28,020 nucleotides of DNA from DASXZH01 sp036502005 (GTDB lineage Bacteria > Armatimonadota > Fimbriimonadia > Fimbriimonadales > Fimbriimonadaceae). Each line of letters starts with the position of its first letter. The stretch's first letter is position 1. The position numbers and the translations under genes are program-made. Shown in pieces: positions 1 through 8,087 of this stretch. The notes below the pieces were generated by a model. That model was not told where the DNA came from and did not search any database. It worked only from the letters and a program-made list of their open reading frames with translations. The stretch is taken from positions 1 through 28,020 of the forward strand of contig DASXZH010000006.1 of NCBI GenBank assembly GCA_036502005.1, read 5' to 3'.

Positions 1-820
1 AAACAGTCTGATCCTTCATGGAAACAAGCCTCATCTCTACCCGGCCCGTTTCGGGATCATAAGGCGCCTCGTGCTCAAAACTGCTAAGGTCAAAATTGGC
101 TCCTAGCTCCCGGTTTATTCTGGTTAGGAGGTTTTTGTTAAAATCCCGGGTGACGTTTTCGGAGTCGTTGTAGGCGTTATAAATCACTCGCGAATCCTTT
201 GTAAGATCAACCCCGATAAGAAGGGCATCCTTCGCCTTCATTTGTTCTCGAATCCGACGCAAGAAGTCCACCGCTTCTTTATCGTCGAAGTTGCCCAGGT
301 TGCTTCCCATGAACAAAAACATTCTCGACTCTTTCGCCTCTGGCAAAAGATGAAGCGCCTCAAAATACTCGGCTGCTATCGCTGTAACGCTTAACCCGGG
401 ATAATCTGCCAACAGCTTTTGAGATGCCTCGACCAAGAAGTCGGTTGCTATGTCGATTGCTACGTAATCTAAATGATCTTGCCTTCGCAGAGCAGCCTCG
501 ATCAGCAGTCGCGTCTTTTTAGAACTGCCGCTTCCAAACTCCACGAGGGCCACTGGCTTTTCAAAAGCGCCTATGATATCGGTGGTTACCGTGCTAAAGA
601 GGGAAGCCTCCGTCCTCGTAAGGTAATACTCTGGCAAATCCGTTATTTGCTCAAATAACTCAGAGCCCTTAAAGTCGTAAAAAAAGCGGCTTGGTAGCGT
701 CTTCTGTGGGGCAGAAAGCCCCTCTTCCACAGCGGTAGCGAACTCCGCGTCCAAGTCTTTTGGAGGCGCGGCAATTACGGTTAGCCTCTTATCCAATTCC
801 GGTTTCCAGTCTGTTTGCAA
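1..820 (-). CDS. egtD: EgtD-type L-histidine N(alpha)-methyltransferase, partial (C-terminus beyond window)
   Basis: An open frame runs from a TTG at 820 to the window edge, giving about 273 residues. Visible family landmarks are RFFYDFKGSELFEQIT and LPEYYLTRTEA near the N-terminus, the SAM-binding VEFGSGSSKKTRLL, the acidic strand YVAIDI, FLFMGSNLGNF, LIGVDLTKD and the asparagine-rich YNDSENVTRDFNKNLL. These match the Methyltransf_33 (EgtD) family, which trimethylates histidine to hercynine in ergothioneine synthesis using SAM; the protein would be cytosolic. The TTG start is chosen because GGAGAG lies about five bases before it and the next in-frame upstream codon of note is a TAG at 848-850. 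The gene reads leftward, so any EgtB partner would lie outside the window. Family assignment is strong; the exact substrate is inferred. Confidence 0.88.
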   Translation of the reverse strand, partial: MQTDWKPELDKRLTVIAAPPKDLDAEFATAVEEGLSAPQKTLPSRFFYDFKGSELFEQITDLPEYYLTRTEASLFSTVTTDIIGAFEKPVALVEFGSGSSKKTRLLIEAALRRQDHLDYVAIDIATDFLVEASQKLLADYPGLSVTAIAAEYFEALHLLPEAKESRMFLFMGSNLGNFDDKEAVDFLRRIREQMKAKDALLIGVDLTKDSRVIYNAYNDSENVTRDFNKNLLTRINRELGANFDLSSFEHEAPYDPETGRVEMRLVSMKDQTV

Positions 821-891
821 AGATCTCTCCCTCGTCGCTACACTGTCCTACTAACAATAACGCAATTTCGCTTCATCTGTTTGCATGACGT

Positions 892-926
892 AAAAAAAGG
901 CGCGCGGGCAATAAATGCTCGCGCGC
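892..926 (-). terminator. Rho-independent terminator behind the Ig-like protein gene
   Basis: On the minus strand a ten-base GC stem (917-926 against 900-909, one A/C mismatch) closes a seven-base loop and is followed by seven T residues (A892-A898 on the plus strand). It lies 17 bases past the stop of the 943-1371 gene and separates it from the egtD-like gene, which therefore probably has its own promoter in about 850-890. Confidence 0.8.
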
Positions 927-942
927 TTGGACTGGTCTGGGA

Positions 943-1371
943 TTACTGAAGAGTCACTGTTCCGGACGCTTCATAGCCGTTGCAAGATGCGGTGACAGTG
1001 ACCACATCGCCGGAGTTACCGGGGATTGTGGAGTTGCACGATCCGCTGCTATTTCCTCCAAGAATAGAGAAACCCGTGACGGGATCTTGAGGACCCCTTT
1101 TGAAGCTAGATCCGGAATAACCCAAGTCGTTTTTGAAGCTATACCCGGCATAGCTCAAGCCTATGGACTGATTTGAGACCGTAACGCCGTTAAGAGTAAC
1201 GGTGATCTGGGTTTTTGATCCAGCCGTGATTGTGCTGGGGCTGCAGAGAACCTGAATTGGGACTGAGCCTGCGTCTCTCCTTTTCGCACGAGCCAGCGAG
1301 AACACCGCACCTGCGACAAGGGCTAGACATAGAAGAGCCGATAGAAGGCGAGTAACTGATTTACGTTGCAT
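943..1371 (-). CDS. Small secreted protein with one Ig-like (Big-type) domain
   Basis: The 142-residue product starts with a positively charged N-terminus and a hydrophobic segment (about residues 8-28), a signal peptide or signal anchor. The rest is a single beta-rich module: VLCSPSTITAGSKTQITVTL, then VTGFSILGG, then VVTVTASCNGYEASGTVTL. This layout is typical of bacterial Ig-like repeats of the invasin/BIG kind, here as a lone copy. Three cysteines in the mature part could form a disulfide. The start is supported by GGAGG seven bases before ATG. The gene follows the STAND ATPase gene by 55 bases on the same strand and ends in a clear terminator, so the two may be cotranscribed. No enzyme motif is visible; a cell-surface or adhesive role is only a guess. 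Confidence 0.75.
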   Translation of the reverse strand: MQRKSVTRLLSALLCLALVAGAVFSLARAKRRDAGSVPIQVLCSPSTITAGSKTQITVTLNGVTVSNQSIGLSYAGYSFKNDLGYSGSSFKRGPQDPVTGFSILGGNSSGSCNSTIPGNSGDVVTVTASCNGYEASGTVTLQ

Positions 1372-1385
1372 TTTTTCCTCCGTGG

Positions 1386-1401
1386 GCCTGATTTCTCAGG
1401 C
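1386..1401 (-). other. Six-base-pair hairpin with GAAA loop upstream of the Ig-like gene
   Basis: On the minus strand GCCTGA-GAAA-TCAGGC forms a perfect stem with a GNRA tetraloop between the STAND ATPase stop and the GGAGG ribosome site of the next gene. There is no T tract after it, so it is unlikely to be an intrinsic terminator. It could be an mRNA-stabilising or processing element in a two-gene transcript. Confidence 0.4.
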
Positions 1402-1426
1402 TTCGGAGGAGCTAAACCGGCGACTA

Positions 1427-4048
1427 CTACCTGATCTGGCGCTGCAAAAATAAATCTGCAAAAATTTCTTCGTCGCTCATGTCGATCCCTCTTTGGTAAT
1501 CATAAACGAACGCGCCACCCAGCTCAGAACGAGTTTCTGCGACGGCGGCATCATATTCAAGCTGCCTGACAGCAGACACCGGGACGTTGACCGTTCTTCG
1601 CCGAGTTTCTTCGGCTCCAAAGAACATCGCGGCACTGTGGAATGAACGCATCTGCACTCTCAACAGCGCAAACTCGCGGAGGACTCCGGCTACCCCTTGG
1701 ATATTATCGATATCTCGAAAGGCCTGAAGTGATGTACTCAGGTAGTCGGTTGCCCCATCCAGATCGCCCTTGAGCCTTGCAGACCTCCCCAATATAAAGC
1801 TAGCTCTTGCCGTGGACGCAGCTTCGCGTCCCAACTCTTTGTTTACTGCCTGCGATTCTTCAAGGAGTGGTACCGCCCGATCATGCTCCCCAAAATCTAC
1901 GAATGCGTTTGCAAGGTTGCCTGTAATGTCTGCAATTCCGACTTGGTCGTCTCTTGATCGTGCAATTTCCAAAGCCGCTGTCATATCTTCGCAAGCGGCG
2001 GCATAATCACCTGCTAGATGAAGGTAATTTCCTCGCGATCCAAGAACCGAGAATAGGAGCTTTGGGTCGTCCTCTTTGTCGGCGATAGCCTTTGCTTCGG
2101 TATAAAACCTGTTGGCGAGTTTGTAGTTCCCCACGTTCGCGGCCATGATTCCCGAGATAATAAGAACTTTACAGCGAGCCGCCCCCTTTAAGGAACGATT
2201 TTCGTGGAGAACGGTTTGGCACCATTTGAGCCCCTCTCTAAAGAGCGACCTAAAATGCCAGTAAATGTAGAGCGCGAGAATAATGCTGGGCGCTTTCTGA
2301 TCTTTGAAATTCGCGATGGAAGTTTTTAGCACGGCCACAAAGTTGGGATAGCTATAGTCCATTTCGACCAAAAGCTGGTCAAGTTGGCTACCGTAAAGTC
2401 GCGGAGCTATATCTTTCGCTAGCTCCGTGTAGTAAGCAGCATAGCGGTCCATGAGTTCCTGGAACTGGTGGGTCTGGATAGCCCTATTCCGCCCAAACTC
2501 CCGAACCGTGCCCAGCATCTGGTAGAAAGTCTGGTCCCCCTTCACCTGGCGGACGATAAACGCTTGACTTACCAAATCTTCGATAAGTTCTTTAACATCC
2601 GACTCGGGTAGATCATGGCCGGCGACCTTGTGGGCGGCTTCCAAGTCAAATGCTGCTTCAAAGATAGCAAGCCTAACAAAGAGGTTCCTTTGCGGAGCCT
2701 TGAGCACGTCGTAGCTCCATTCAATAACTGCTTCCAGGGCTGGTTGCCCAAAGGCGCGTTTGTCTTTACGGAGTAGGGAAAACACGTCTTGTAATCCATC
2801 GGCAACCTTGGCGATATCAAATCTGGCTAGTTTTGCGGCAGCGAGTTCGATGCTTAGCGGAACGCCATCTAATGCCCGGCAGATCTGGGCAACCTGCTTC
2901 ACGTTGGCAGAATTAACGTCAAAGTCCCGGTCATGCAGCCTCACTTTGCTCTGAAATAATCGAACGGATTCTATTTGCAGGAGTTCGTCTGCCTCGTAGG
3001 ATTTCTTCGCGTTCGGGACCTCCATTGGTCCAATCGTTAAAGGCGCGCACTTGGTGATATTCAACTGGATCCGCGACGTGACAAGAATTTGTACCTCCCG
3101 ACAGAACTCTTGAATATGGTTTATAACCAACGAGACCGCTTCTGAGCCTGTGTTGACATTATCGAAGATAAGAAGCATTTCGCTTTTCTTTAGCTTCTCG
3201 ATGACAGCGTGTTCCAGAGTGCGGCCAGAATCCTCTCTCAAGCCAAGTCCATTTAGGATGGCTCTGTAGGCTTCTTCTTGGTCAAACACGCCGGTGAAAT
3301 CGATGTAGGCAACGCCGTGGTTGTGGTATTCCAGTCGGTCATGGCCTACTTCTATAGCCAACCGGCTCTTGCCAATACCTCCAAACCCAATGAGGTTGGC
3401 AACCCCTTCCTCCCTAAGAGCCTCGATAATGCGCTCGAGGTCGGAAATGCGCCCAATAAATGGAGTTGTTCCGGTAGGAAGATTACTGGCCGCTTCAAGT
3501 GTGGACGCAAGGGCTCGAAACTGGGAAGGTAGATCCGGATGGAGAAGCTGATATAGGAATTGCGCCTGAAGCTGATCGTCGAAGTGATGCGAACCCAGCT
3601 TAAGGAGCCTGTGGTTCTCAGGCAGATTCTCCCGCGCGAGGGCGTAGGTGGCCTGGGAAATCAGAATCTGGCCCGGGCGCGCTTGGTCTTTCATGCATTC
3701 CAGAGTGCGTAAGCCGCCCGAAATCATGCCATCTTTGAGTTCGCAGTCCGAAGAGAGGATGGCGGATCGGAGCAGATTTCTCGCGGGATGCCACGGCTGC
3801 TCGAGGGCCATACGGTGGACTTCGCTCACCATCTCAATCGCCTCGGAGGCCGACTCAAAAAATGAAACAAGGGAGTCGTCAACGGACATAGGCTGTACAA
3901 TGGAGAGCCCAAAATCTTCTGCCATCCTGTCGACCGTGTTTTCGCAAAAGCCGATCGTCCGATGCAGAAGTTCGGGATTCAGCTCGTCCAGCATCGCTCT
4001 ATCGGCAATATCTAGTTGCCAGAGCGTCAGCGTGCGTCGTTGCCCCAC
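1427..4048 (-). CDS. STAND-type ATPase: degenerate nucleotide-cyclase domain, NB-ARC, TPR-like repeats
   Basis: The 873-residue protein has three parts. Residues 1-165 look like a class III adenylate cyclase homology domain (HPARNLLRSAI, RPGQILISQATY, LLKLGSHHF), but I cannot see the metal-binding aspartates, so it is probably a sensory fold. After the linker LLHPDLPSQF and FIGR (197-200) comes an NB-ARC NTPase: Walker A GFGGIGKS at 221-228, Walker B LLIFDN at 293-298, ILVTSR at 321-326 and GVPLSIELAA at 395-404. Residues from about 500 are helical with TPR-like repeats. The architecture is that of LuxR/AfsR-like signal-transducing ATPases, but no DNA-binding domain is present at either end. 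The start is GTG with only a weak GGGGG stretch about 12 bases upstream; a TATAAG at 4075-4080 could be the -10. The ligand and output are unknown. Confidence 0.85.
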   Translation of the reverse strand: MGQRRTLTLWQLDIADRAMLDELNPELLHRTIGFCENTVDRMAEDFGLSIVQPMSVDDSLVSFFESASEAIEMVSEVHRMALEQPWHPARNLLRSAILSSDCELKDGMISGGLRTLECMKDQARPGQILISQATYALARENLPENHRLLKLGSHHFDDQLQAQFLYQLLHPDLPSQFRALASTLEAASNLPTGTTPFIGRISDLERIIEALREEGVANLIGFGGIGKSRLAIEVGHDRLEYHNHGVAYIDFTGVFDQEEAYRAILNGLGLREDSGRTLEHAVIEKLKKSEMLLIFDNVNTGSEAVSLVINHIQEFCREVQILVTSRIQLNITKCAPLTIGPMEVPNAKKSYEADELLQIESVRLFQSKVRLHDRDFDVNSANVKQVAQICRALDGVPLSIELAAAKLARFDIAKVADGLQDVFSLLRKDKRAFGQPALEAVIEWSYDVLKAPQRNLFVRLAIFEAAFDLEAAHKVAGHDLPESDVKELIEDLVSQAFIVRQVKGDQTFYQMLGTVREFGRNRAIQTHQFQELMDRYAAYYTELAKDIAPRLYGSQLDQLLVEMDYSYPNFVAVLKTSIANFKDQKAPSIILALYIYWHFRSLFREGLKWCQTVLHENRSLKGAARCKVLIISGIMAANVGNYKLANRFYTEAKAIADKEDDPKLLFSVLGSRGNYLHLAGDYAAACEDMTAALEIARSRDDQVGIADITGNLANAFVDFGEHDRAVPLLEESQAVNKELGREAASTARASFILGRSARLKGDLDGATDYLSTSLQAFRDIDNIQGVAGVLREFALLRVQMRSFHSAAMFFGAEETRRRTVNVPVSAVRQLEYDAAVAETRSELGGAFVYDYQRGIDMSDEEIFADLFLQRQIR

Positions 4049-4120
4049 TAGGTTCGGATGCCCCCATCCATAACCTTATACTGTAGCAACAAATATGGCG
4101 AAACAGAAATAAATTATCGT

Positions 4121-4136
4121 TCTTCTTTTCAGAAGA
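4121..4136 (-). terminator. Possible weak terminator or processing hairpin behind the PilZ gene
   Basis: Directly after the PilZ stop codon the minus strand reads TCTTCT-GAAA-AGAAGA, a perfect six-pair stem with a GAAA loop, followed by an AT-rich run (4090-4120) without an uninterrupted T tract. Its position fits a transcript end, but the stem is AT-rich and the downstream signal is poor. Confidence 0.35.
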
Positions 4137-4137
4137 C

Positions 4138-4509
4138 CTAACTGCCTAGGATTTCCCACTGGCGTTGGAACACATCGTGCACGAATTCGGCGATCGCCAC
4201 GCGCTCCTGATGCGACTCAGGAACAAACTTAAAGCCCGTCATATAGGCGCTGGACCCCTGCGGCGCATTGCAGTATTTGGCCTTTCCGTGGACCTTTAAG
4301 AGCGGCCCGCCTTCTTTTCCTTCAAGCACGAGAAGCAGCTTAGAATCGGTTGGCAATGCCTGGTTAGATTCAATCTGGACGCCTCCTAAACCGATATCGA
4401 GGAGTGTGCCATGAAACTGGTTACCGCTTTCCTCGGACTGTAAGACCGCTTCCTCCAAACATTCGAATCGTGCATATAGTCGGAAATCCGACGGGTTAAT
4501 TTGGGCCAT
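4138..4509 (-). CDS. PilZ-domain protein (cyclic-di-GMP receptor candidate)
   Basis: The whole 123-residue protein is one PilZ domain. The N-terminal arginine motif RxxxR is present as R10 LYA R14, and the second motif appears as DIGLGG at 38-43, where the usual serine is glycine. The following strand VQIES and the later LLLVLEGKEG and MTGFKFV match the PilZ barrel. Such proteins bind cyclic-di-GMP and change partner activity, often for pili or exopolysaccharide. It is divergent from the HD-GYP and pil operon across a 196-base spacer, which suggests it reads the same second messenger that the HD-GYP protein would degrade. Start ATG has a strong GAGGAGAGG ribosome site directly before it. The serine-to-glycine change leaves ligand affinity uncertain. 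Confidence 0.85.
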   Translation of the reverse strand: MAQINPSDFRLYARFECLEEAVLQSEESGNQFHGTLLDIGLGGVQIESNQALPTDSKLLLVLEGKEGGPLLKVHGKAKYCNAPQGSSAYMTGFKFVPESHQERVAIAEFVHDVFQRQWEILGS

Positions 4510-4538
4510 CCTCTCCTCTCGTTCCTCTCGCGTTTGCC

Positions 4539-4550
4539 TTGATTAATCAA
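4539..4550. promoter_or_regulatory. 12-base perfect palindrome in the PilZ / HD-GYP divergent spacer
   Basis: TTGATTAATCAA is self-complementary and lies 30 bases before the PilZ start codon. On the minus strand it sits just after a weak promoter candidate (TTGTAA and GATATT with 18 bases between). It could be a dimeric-regulator operator overlapping the transcription start. Only the palindrome is certain. Confidence 0.3.
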
Positions 4551-4669
4551 TATCTCGGCTTATTTGCAGGGTTTACAAAGCTGGCACCACGCAATCCCCG
4601 CACTTTTACTCGACTTGTGAAAGGTGAGGTTTGCGTAGCCGACACCCAATAACAATAACAGGTGGTTCT

Positions 4670-4696
4670 ATGCCGACGTATTCGGCCGGCCATTGA
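4670..4696 (+). other. Possible leader peptide ORF (8 codons) before the HD-GYP gene
   Basis: An ATG at 4670 preceded by AGGTGG four bases upstream opens an eight-codon frame, MPTYSAGH, ending in TGA ten bases before the HD-GYP start. The last codons contain the self-complementary GGCCGGCC. A ribosome site this good before so short a frame is suggestive, but chance cannot be excluded. Confidence 0.22.
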
Positions 4697-4705
4697 TGGA
4701 CTGGT

Positions 4706-6340
4706 ATGAAGCTAAAGATCGATACACGTTTTTCGGCCGAACAGATCGCCGTCCGAGCAAACTGGATACTCGTCATTTCGGCCGGTTTCCTGGGCTATGG
4801 GCATATTGATTCATCAACCGCCATTGCGATGGCTGGAATTCTGGTTCTGGCCAACGGCGTTGCCTACAGAGCTTGTTCAAACCGTGACAGTTACATTGCC
4901 CGGGGTGCCACCATCTGCACTGCGATACGCCTGATCTATGCGGTTGTCTTTGCTTGCAGCATCGCCTCGAATCTTTGGTTGCTCTCCATTTGCAGCATCG
5001 TTCTAGAAGCCTTCGTCAATCGAAATAAGAAGCGAACAATGTCGCTTACTGCGTCCGCCATTTTAACTTGCATAGGTTCGGCCGTAATCCACCATCGATT
5101 TGATGTCCAAGCCTTTGTTCCGGCAGTGGGAATCGGCTTCGGTGTGGGGGCGGGACTTTGGCTCATTAAGTTTATGTCCCAAAACGAGCAGCTAAGCGCT
5201 GCCAGCCGAAGATTGAATTCCCTACTTCAATGCGGAACGGAACTCGCGGCAAGCTCGGAGCTTAGCGCGACAATGTCTGACACGTTAAAGTTTGCCGTCC
5301 ATGAGACAAAAGCCAGTTGTGGCTATATCATGCTTTTGGACGACCAGAAGAAAGACCTTTTAGTGACAGAAACGGCCTACGGGATCGAAGGCGAATTCAC
5401 CTTTCCCGAACAACTCGAAGTGGGCGTTGGGATCTCCGGCCAGGTTGCCAAACTCGGCCAACCTATCTCCGTTTCGGGATCCGGAAGCGAACATAACGAA
5501 TTCGATGCAACAACCCCCGGAGTCAAGGCTGCTGCAAGCATTCCGCTGTCCGTAAGAACCTACACCAAGGCTGGGCAGGCCGCTGTCGAGCAAATTCTTG
5601 GGGTCATGACTCTTTTGGACCTCGAAACAACCGACTCTTTCGCCGACGACGACATGGAACTGCTTCGGACGCTCGGCTCGCTAGTATCGGTGGCTGTTTC
5701 CAACGCGCGGATGGAGGAGAGAAGGCGAACGACCTTCCTTCTCACGCTTGAGAGTTTAGCAACCGCCTTGGAAGCTCGCGATGAGTACACGCGAGGCCAC
5801 TCGCAACGCGTTTGCGAAGTTTCCCTTATGATCGGCGAAAACCTTGGCTTTGGCGCCGAAGCGATGGAAGAACTCCGAATCGGCACGATCTTGCACGACA
5901 TCGGCAAGATCGGCGTGCCTGACGCGATCCTTAACAAGCGTGCACGACTTACCGACGATGAGTTCGAGTTTATGAAGAACCACCCGGTTATCGGCTACGA
6001 AATCTGCAAGCCGCTCATGCTTTCTGAGGGCGTTCTTATGATCATCCGAAACCACCACGAGAAGTTGGATGGTTCCGGATACCCGGACGGCCTCAAGGGT
6101 GGTGAACTTCCGCTTTCGCTGAGAATCGTATGCGCCGCCGACGCTTTCGACGCCATGAGTTCGCGCCGTCCATACCGAAACGTTATGGACGCCAACATGG
6201 TTCTGGCCGAGCTCAGTAAAGGCGCAGGAAGCCAGTTTGACCCCGTTGTGGTCGAACATTTAAAGAGCTTGATGCAAACCGACCGGCTTCTGGACCTTTA
6301 CCGAGCTCACTGGGGTGATGTGGAGTTGAAGGTCGCGTAA
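4706..6340 (+). CDS. Membrane-bound GAF / HD-GYP cyclic-di-GMP phosphodiesterase
   Basis: The 544-residue protein has an N-terminal membrane region (hydrophobic stretches near 20-32, 38-53, 72-105, 113-128 and 137-156), a GAF sensor domain at about 170-335, and an HD-GYP domain at about 345-535. The catalytic signature is complete: H365 in RGHSQRV, HDIGK at 397-401, H426, HHE at 450-452, GSGYP at 456-460 and D479 in ADAFDAM. HD-GYP proteins hydrolyse cyclic-di-GMP to pGpG or GMP. The stop codon directly abuts the pilM ATG with no spacer, so it is the first gene of the pilus operon and is likely translated in coupling with it. A small GGA lies five bases before the ATG. The GAF ligand is unknown. 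Confidence 0.92.
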   Translation: MKLKIDTRFSAEQIAVRANWILVISAGFLGYGHIDSSTAIAMAGILVLANGVAYRACSNRDSYIARGATICTAIRLIYAVVFACSIASNLWLLSICSIVLEAFVNRNKKRTMSLTASAILTCIGSAVIHHRFDVQAFVPAVGIGFGVGAGLWLIKFMSQNEQLSAASRRLNSLLQCGTELAASSELSATMSDTLKFAVHETKASCGYIMLLDDQKKDLLVTETAYGIEGEFTFPEQLEVGVGISGQVAKLGQPISVSGSGSEHNEFDATTPGVKAAASIPLSVRTYTKAGQAAVEQILGVMTLLDLETTDSFADDDMELLRTLGSLVSVAVSNARMEERRRTTFLLTLESLATALEARDEYTRGHSQRVCEVSLMIGENLGFGAEAMEELRIGTILHDIGKIGVPDAILNKRARLTDDEFEFMKNHPVIGYEICKPLMLSEGVLMIIRNHHEKLDGSGYPDGLKGGELPLSLRIVCAADAFDAMSSRRPYRNVMDANMVLAELSKGAGSQFDPVVVEHLKSLMQTDRLLDLYRAHWGDVELKVA

Positions 6341-7519
6341 ATGCTGAACGGAAACCAGAAGAAGTCCGGAGACCGCCTGGCCATGGGCATCGACATTGGC
6401 AGCGAATCGGTAAAGTTCGTAATTGCCGATGAGGCTTCTTCACGTGTCGATATCAAGGGAGCATCTTCCTTCGGCATTCCGTACGGCATGATCCAAGATG
6501 GGGTTGTAAAAGAACCGCGCAAGTTCGCAAGGATTCTTTCATCCAAGCTCACCGAATATGAATTTCAGCGGGCAAACGCTGTGATCTCGGTTCCTAGCAA
6601 CCTCGCCACTCTTCGCTGGGTGACCCTTCCGCTCCTAGAAGGTGAAGAGTTGCGCGACGCCGCTCGCTATAAGGTGAAAAGGCACCTTCCATTTCCAGTG
6701 GAATCCGCCTATGTCGAGGCTTCTGCGCCGAGTCCCGATGAAGACGATCACACGGGTCAGTCCTTGGTCATTGCAGTCCGAAAGGAAGTTATCGATTCCC
6801 GAGCCGAAGGGGTGGAACTCGCAGGGGTTCAAGTAGTTGGAGCTGAGTTAGAGGCACAAGCTATTCTGCGCGTTGTAGAGCGAAGGCTTAACGAGCAAAG
6901 CGCCCTTTGGCGGGATGCATCCCTGACCATCATCGATGTGGGCGCCAACACGACGCACATGTATGTTGTGCAGAACCAAAAACTCCAGTTCATTCGAGGC
7001 GTAAAATTTGGTGGCCACAAGATCGCAGAGGCTGTTGCAACAGAGTTCAACTGTACGTTACAGGAAGCCGACAAGTTGCTTTCCCACCCCGAGACAAAGC
7101 TTTCACCGGACGGCATCCTCCACCTAAAGATGGGCGATCTGCCAGCCAGAGTATCGGTGCAGCAGGAAGTGGAAAAGCTCACCCGAGAGTTTTTGCGCCT
7201 GCTTCGCTATTTCCGGTCGCTGCACCCGGAAAGGAGCTATGCGGGGATTTTGGACCACGTCATCGTCTGCGGCGGTTTAACCAGCTTGCAGGGCCTTGAT
7301 GAATATCTTCAGGTGGTGCTGGGACTGCGAGTGGAAAGGGCGAAACCCTTCGCCGGAATGATTGGAAAGTTTAACCGAGAAACATTTGATACAGTGGCAA
7401 ATCGCCAAGAAGCATTTACCGTTAGTGTCGGCCTTTCGCTTTCAGCGCTGGCCGGCAAGAACATTTCGATAGGAGATGACAGTGTCCGACGTGAGTTTGC
7501 ATGGGCGCGTAGCGCCTAA
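6341..7519 (+). CDS. pilM: Type IV pilus assembly protein PilM (actin-like ATPase)
   Basis: The 392-residue protein shows an actin/FtsA-like fold: phosphate-1 motif MGIDIGSESVKF at 15-26, the PilM-typical ARYKVKRHLPFPVE at 108-121, phosphate-2 motif IIDVGANTT at 197-205 and adenosine motif VIVCGGLTSLQG at 307-318. PilM is a cytoplasmic ATP-binding protein that binds the N-terminal tail of PilN and links the inner-membrane alignment complex to the assembly ATPase. It begins immediately after the HD-GYP stop and overlaps the start of pilN by 38-44 bases. Length and order agree with the family. Confidence 0.93.
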   Translation: MLNGNQKKSGDRLAMGIDIGSESVKFVIADEASSRVDIKGASSFGIPYGMIQDGVVKEPRKFARILSSKLTEYEFQRANAVISVPSNLATLRWVTLPLLEGEELRDAARYKVKRHLPFPVESAYVEASAPSPDEDDHTGQSLVIAVRKEVIDSRAEGVELAGVQVVGAELEAQAILRVVERRLNEQSALWRDASLTIIDVGANTTHMYVVQNQKLQFIRGVKFGGHKIAEAVATEFNCTLQEADKLLSHPETKLSPDGILHLKMGDLPARVSVQQEVEKLTREFLRLLRYFRSLHPERSYAGILDHVIVCGGLTSLQGLDEYLQVVLGLRVERAKPFAGMIGKFNRETFDTVANRQEAFTVSVGLSLSALAGKNISIGDDSVRREFAWARSA

Positions 7520-8087
7520 GTCTAAATCGATTAACGTCGAGGCAAATCTGCTGGCCGAAAGGCTGCAGAATCGCACCCGCCTGCGCGAGCAGGTGCGAAA
7601 GCGGCTTGTCTCCTACTTTGTCGGCATCACCGTTGTAGCCATCGTCCTGCCCCCTCTGCATCGCATGTATATAAAGACGGCAGCGGATTATAAGGCTGCG
7701 ATCTCAGGCGACAAGCTGCTGACAGCAAAGCTCAACGGGGTTCAGAAGCAGCAGGATAGCGTTGCTCCCGTTTTGCAAGACAAGAAGACGCTGGACAGCC
7801 TCCACAACCATGCGCGCGAATACCTTGGCCGGCTGATCCTGTTTTTTAACAATGTCAGTCCGGAAGTGAGCCTTTCATCCCTTACGGTGCAGTGGAAGGA
7901 GCAGAAGATGGACTTCAACATCCAAGCGCAGGCTATCAGCTATAAAGCTGCCGCAGATTTCGTTTCCCAAACCGGCAAGAGCCCCGAAGCTAAACAAACA
8001 ACCCTGTCGACTATGAATAGCGACACGAGCATGGGACCGGACGGCGTAAATTTCGGCCTCGACCAGTTGGTTTCGGTGAGCCCATGA
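7482..8087 (+). CDS. pilN: Type IV pilus alignment protein PilN
   Basis: About 201 residues with a cytoplasmic N-terminus containing VEANLLAERL, a PilM-binding-like segment related to the usual INLLP motif, one membrane helix (about residues 44-60), a coiled-coil stretch and a small periplasmic alpha/beta domain. This is the standard PilN layout. Two starts compete: ATG at 7476 directly touches the AGGAG ribosome site (7471-7475), whereas GTG at 7482 has a six-base gap to it and is preferred here. The gene overlaps pilM, and its TGA shares ATGA with pilO. Sequence identity within PilN is always low, so order and topology carry much of the assignment. Confidence 0.85.
   Translation: MSDVSLHGRVAPKSKSINVEANLLAERLQNRTRLREQVRKRLVSYFVGITVVAIVLPPLHRMYIKTAADYKAAISGDKLLTAKLNGVQKQQDSVAPVLQDKKTLDSLHNHAREYLGRLILFFNNVSPEVSLSSLTVQWKEQKMDFNIQAQAISYKAAADFVSQTGKSPEAKQTTLSTMNSDTSMGPDGVNFGLDQLVSVSP

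Noticed and set aside
3648..4073. Plus-strand frame opposite the N-terminus of the STAND ATPase
   Set aside because: It is rich in Ser/Arg with no motif, and the opposite strand encodes a recognisable cyclase-like domain.
5756..6259. Long minus-strand frame opposite the HD-GYP gene
   Set aside because: It mirrors an intact HD-GYP domain in another frame and has no domain features of its own.
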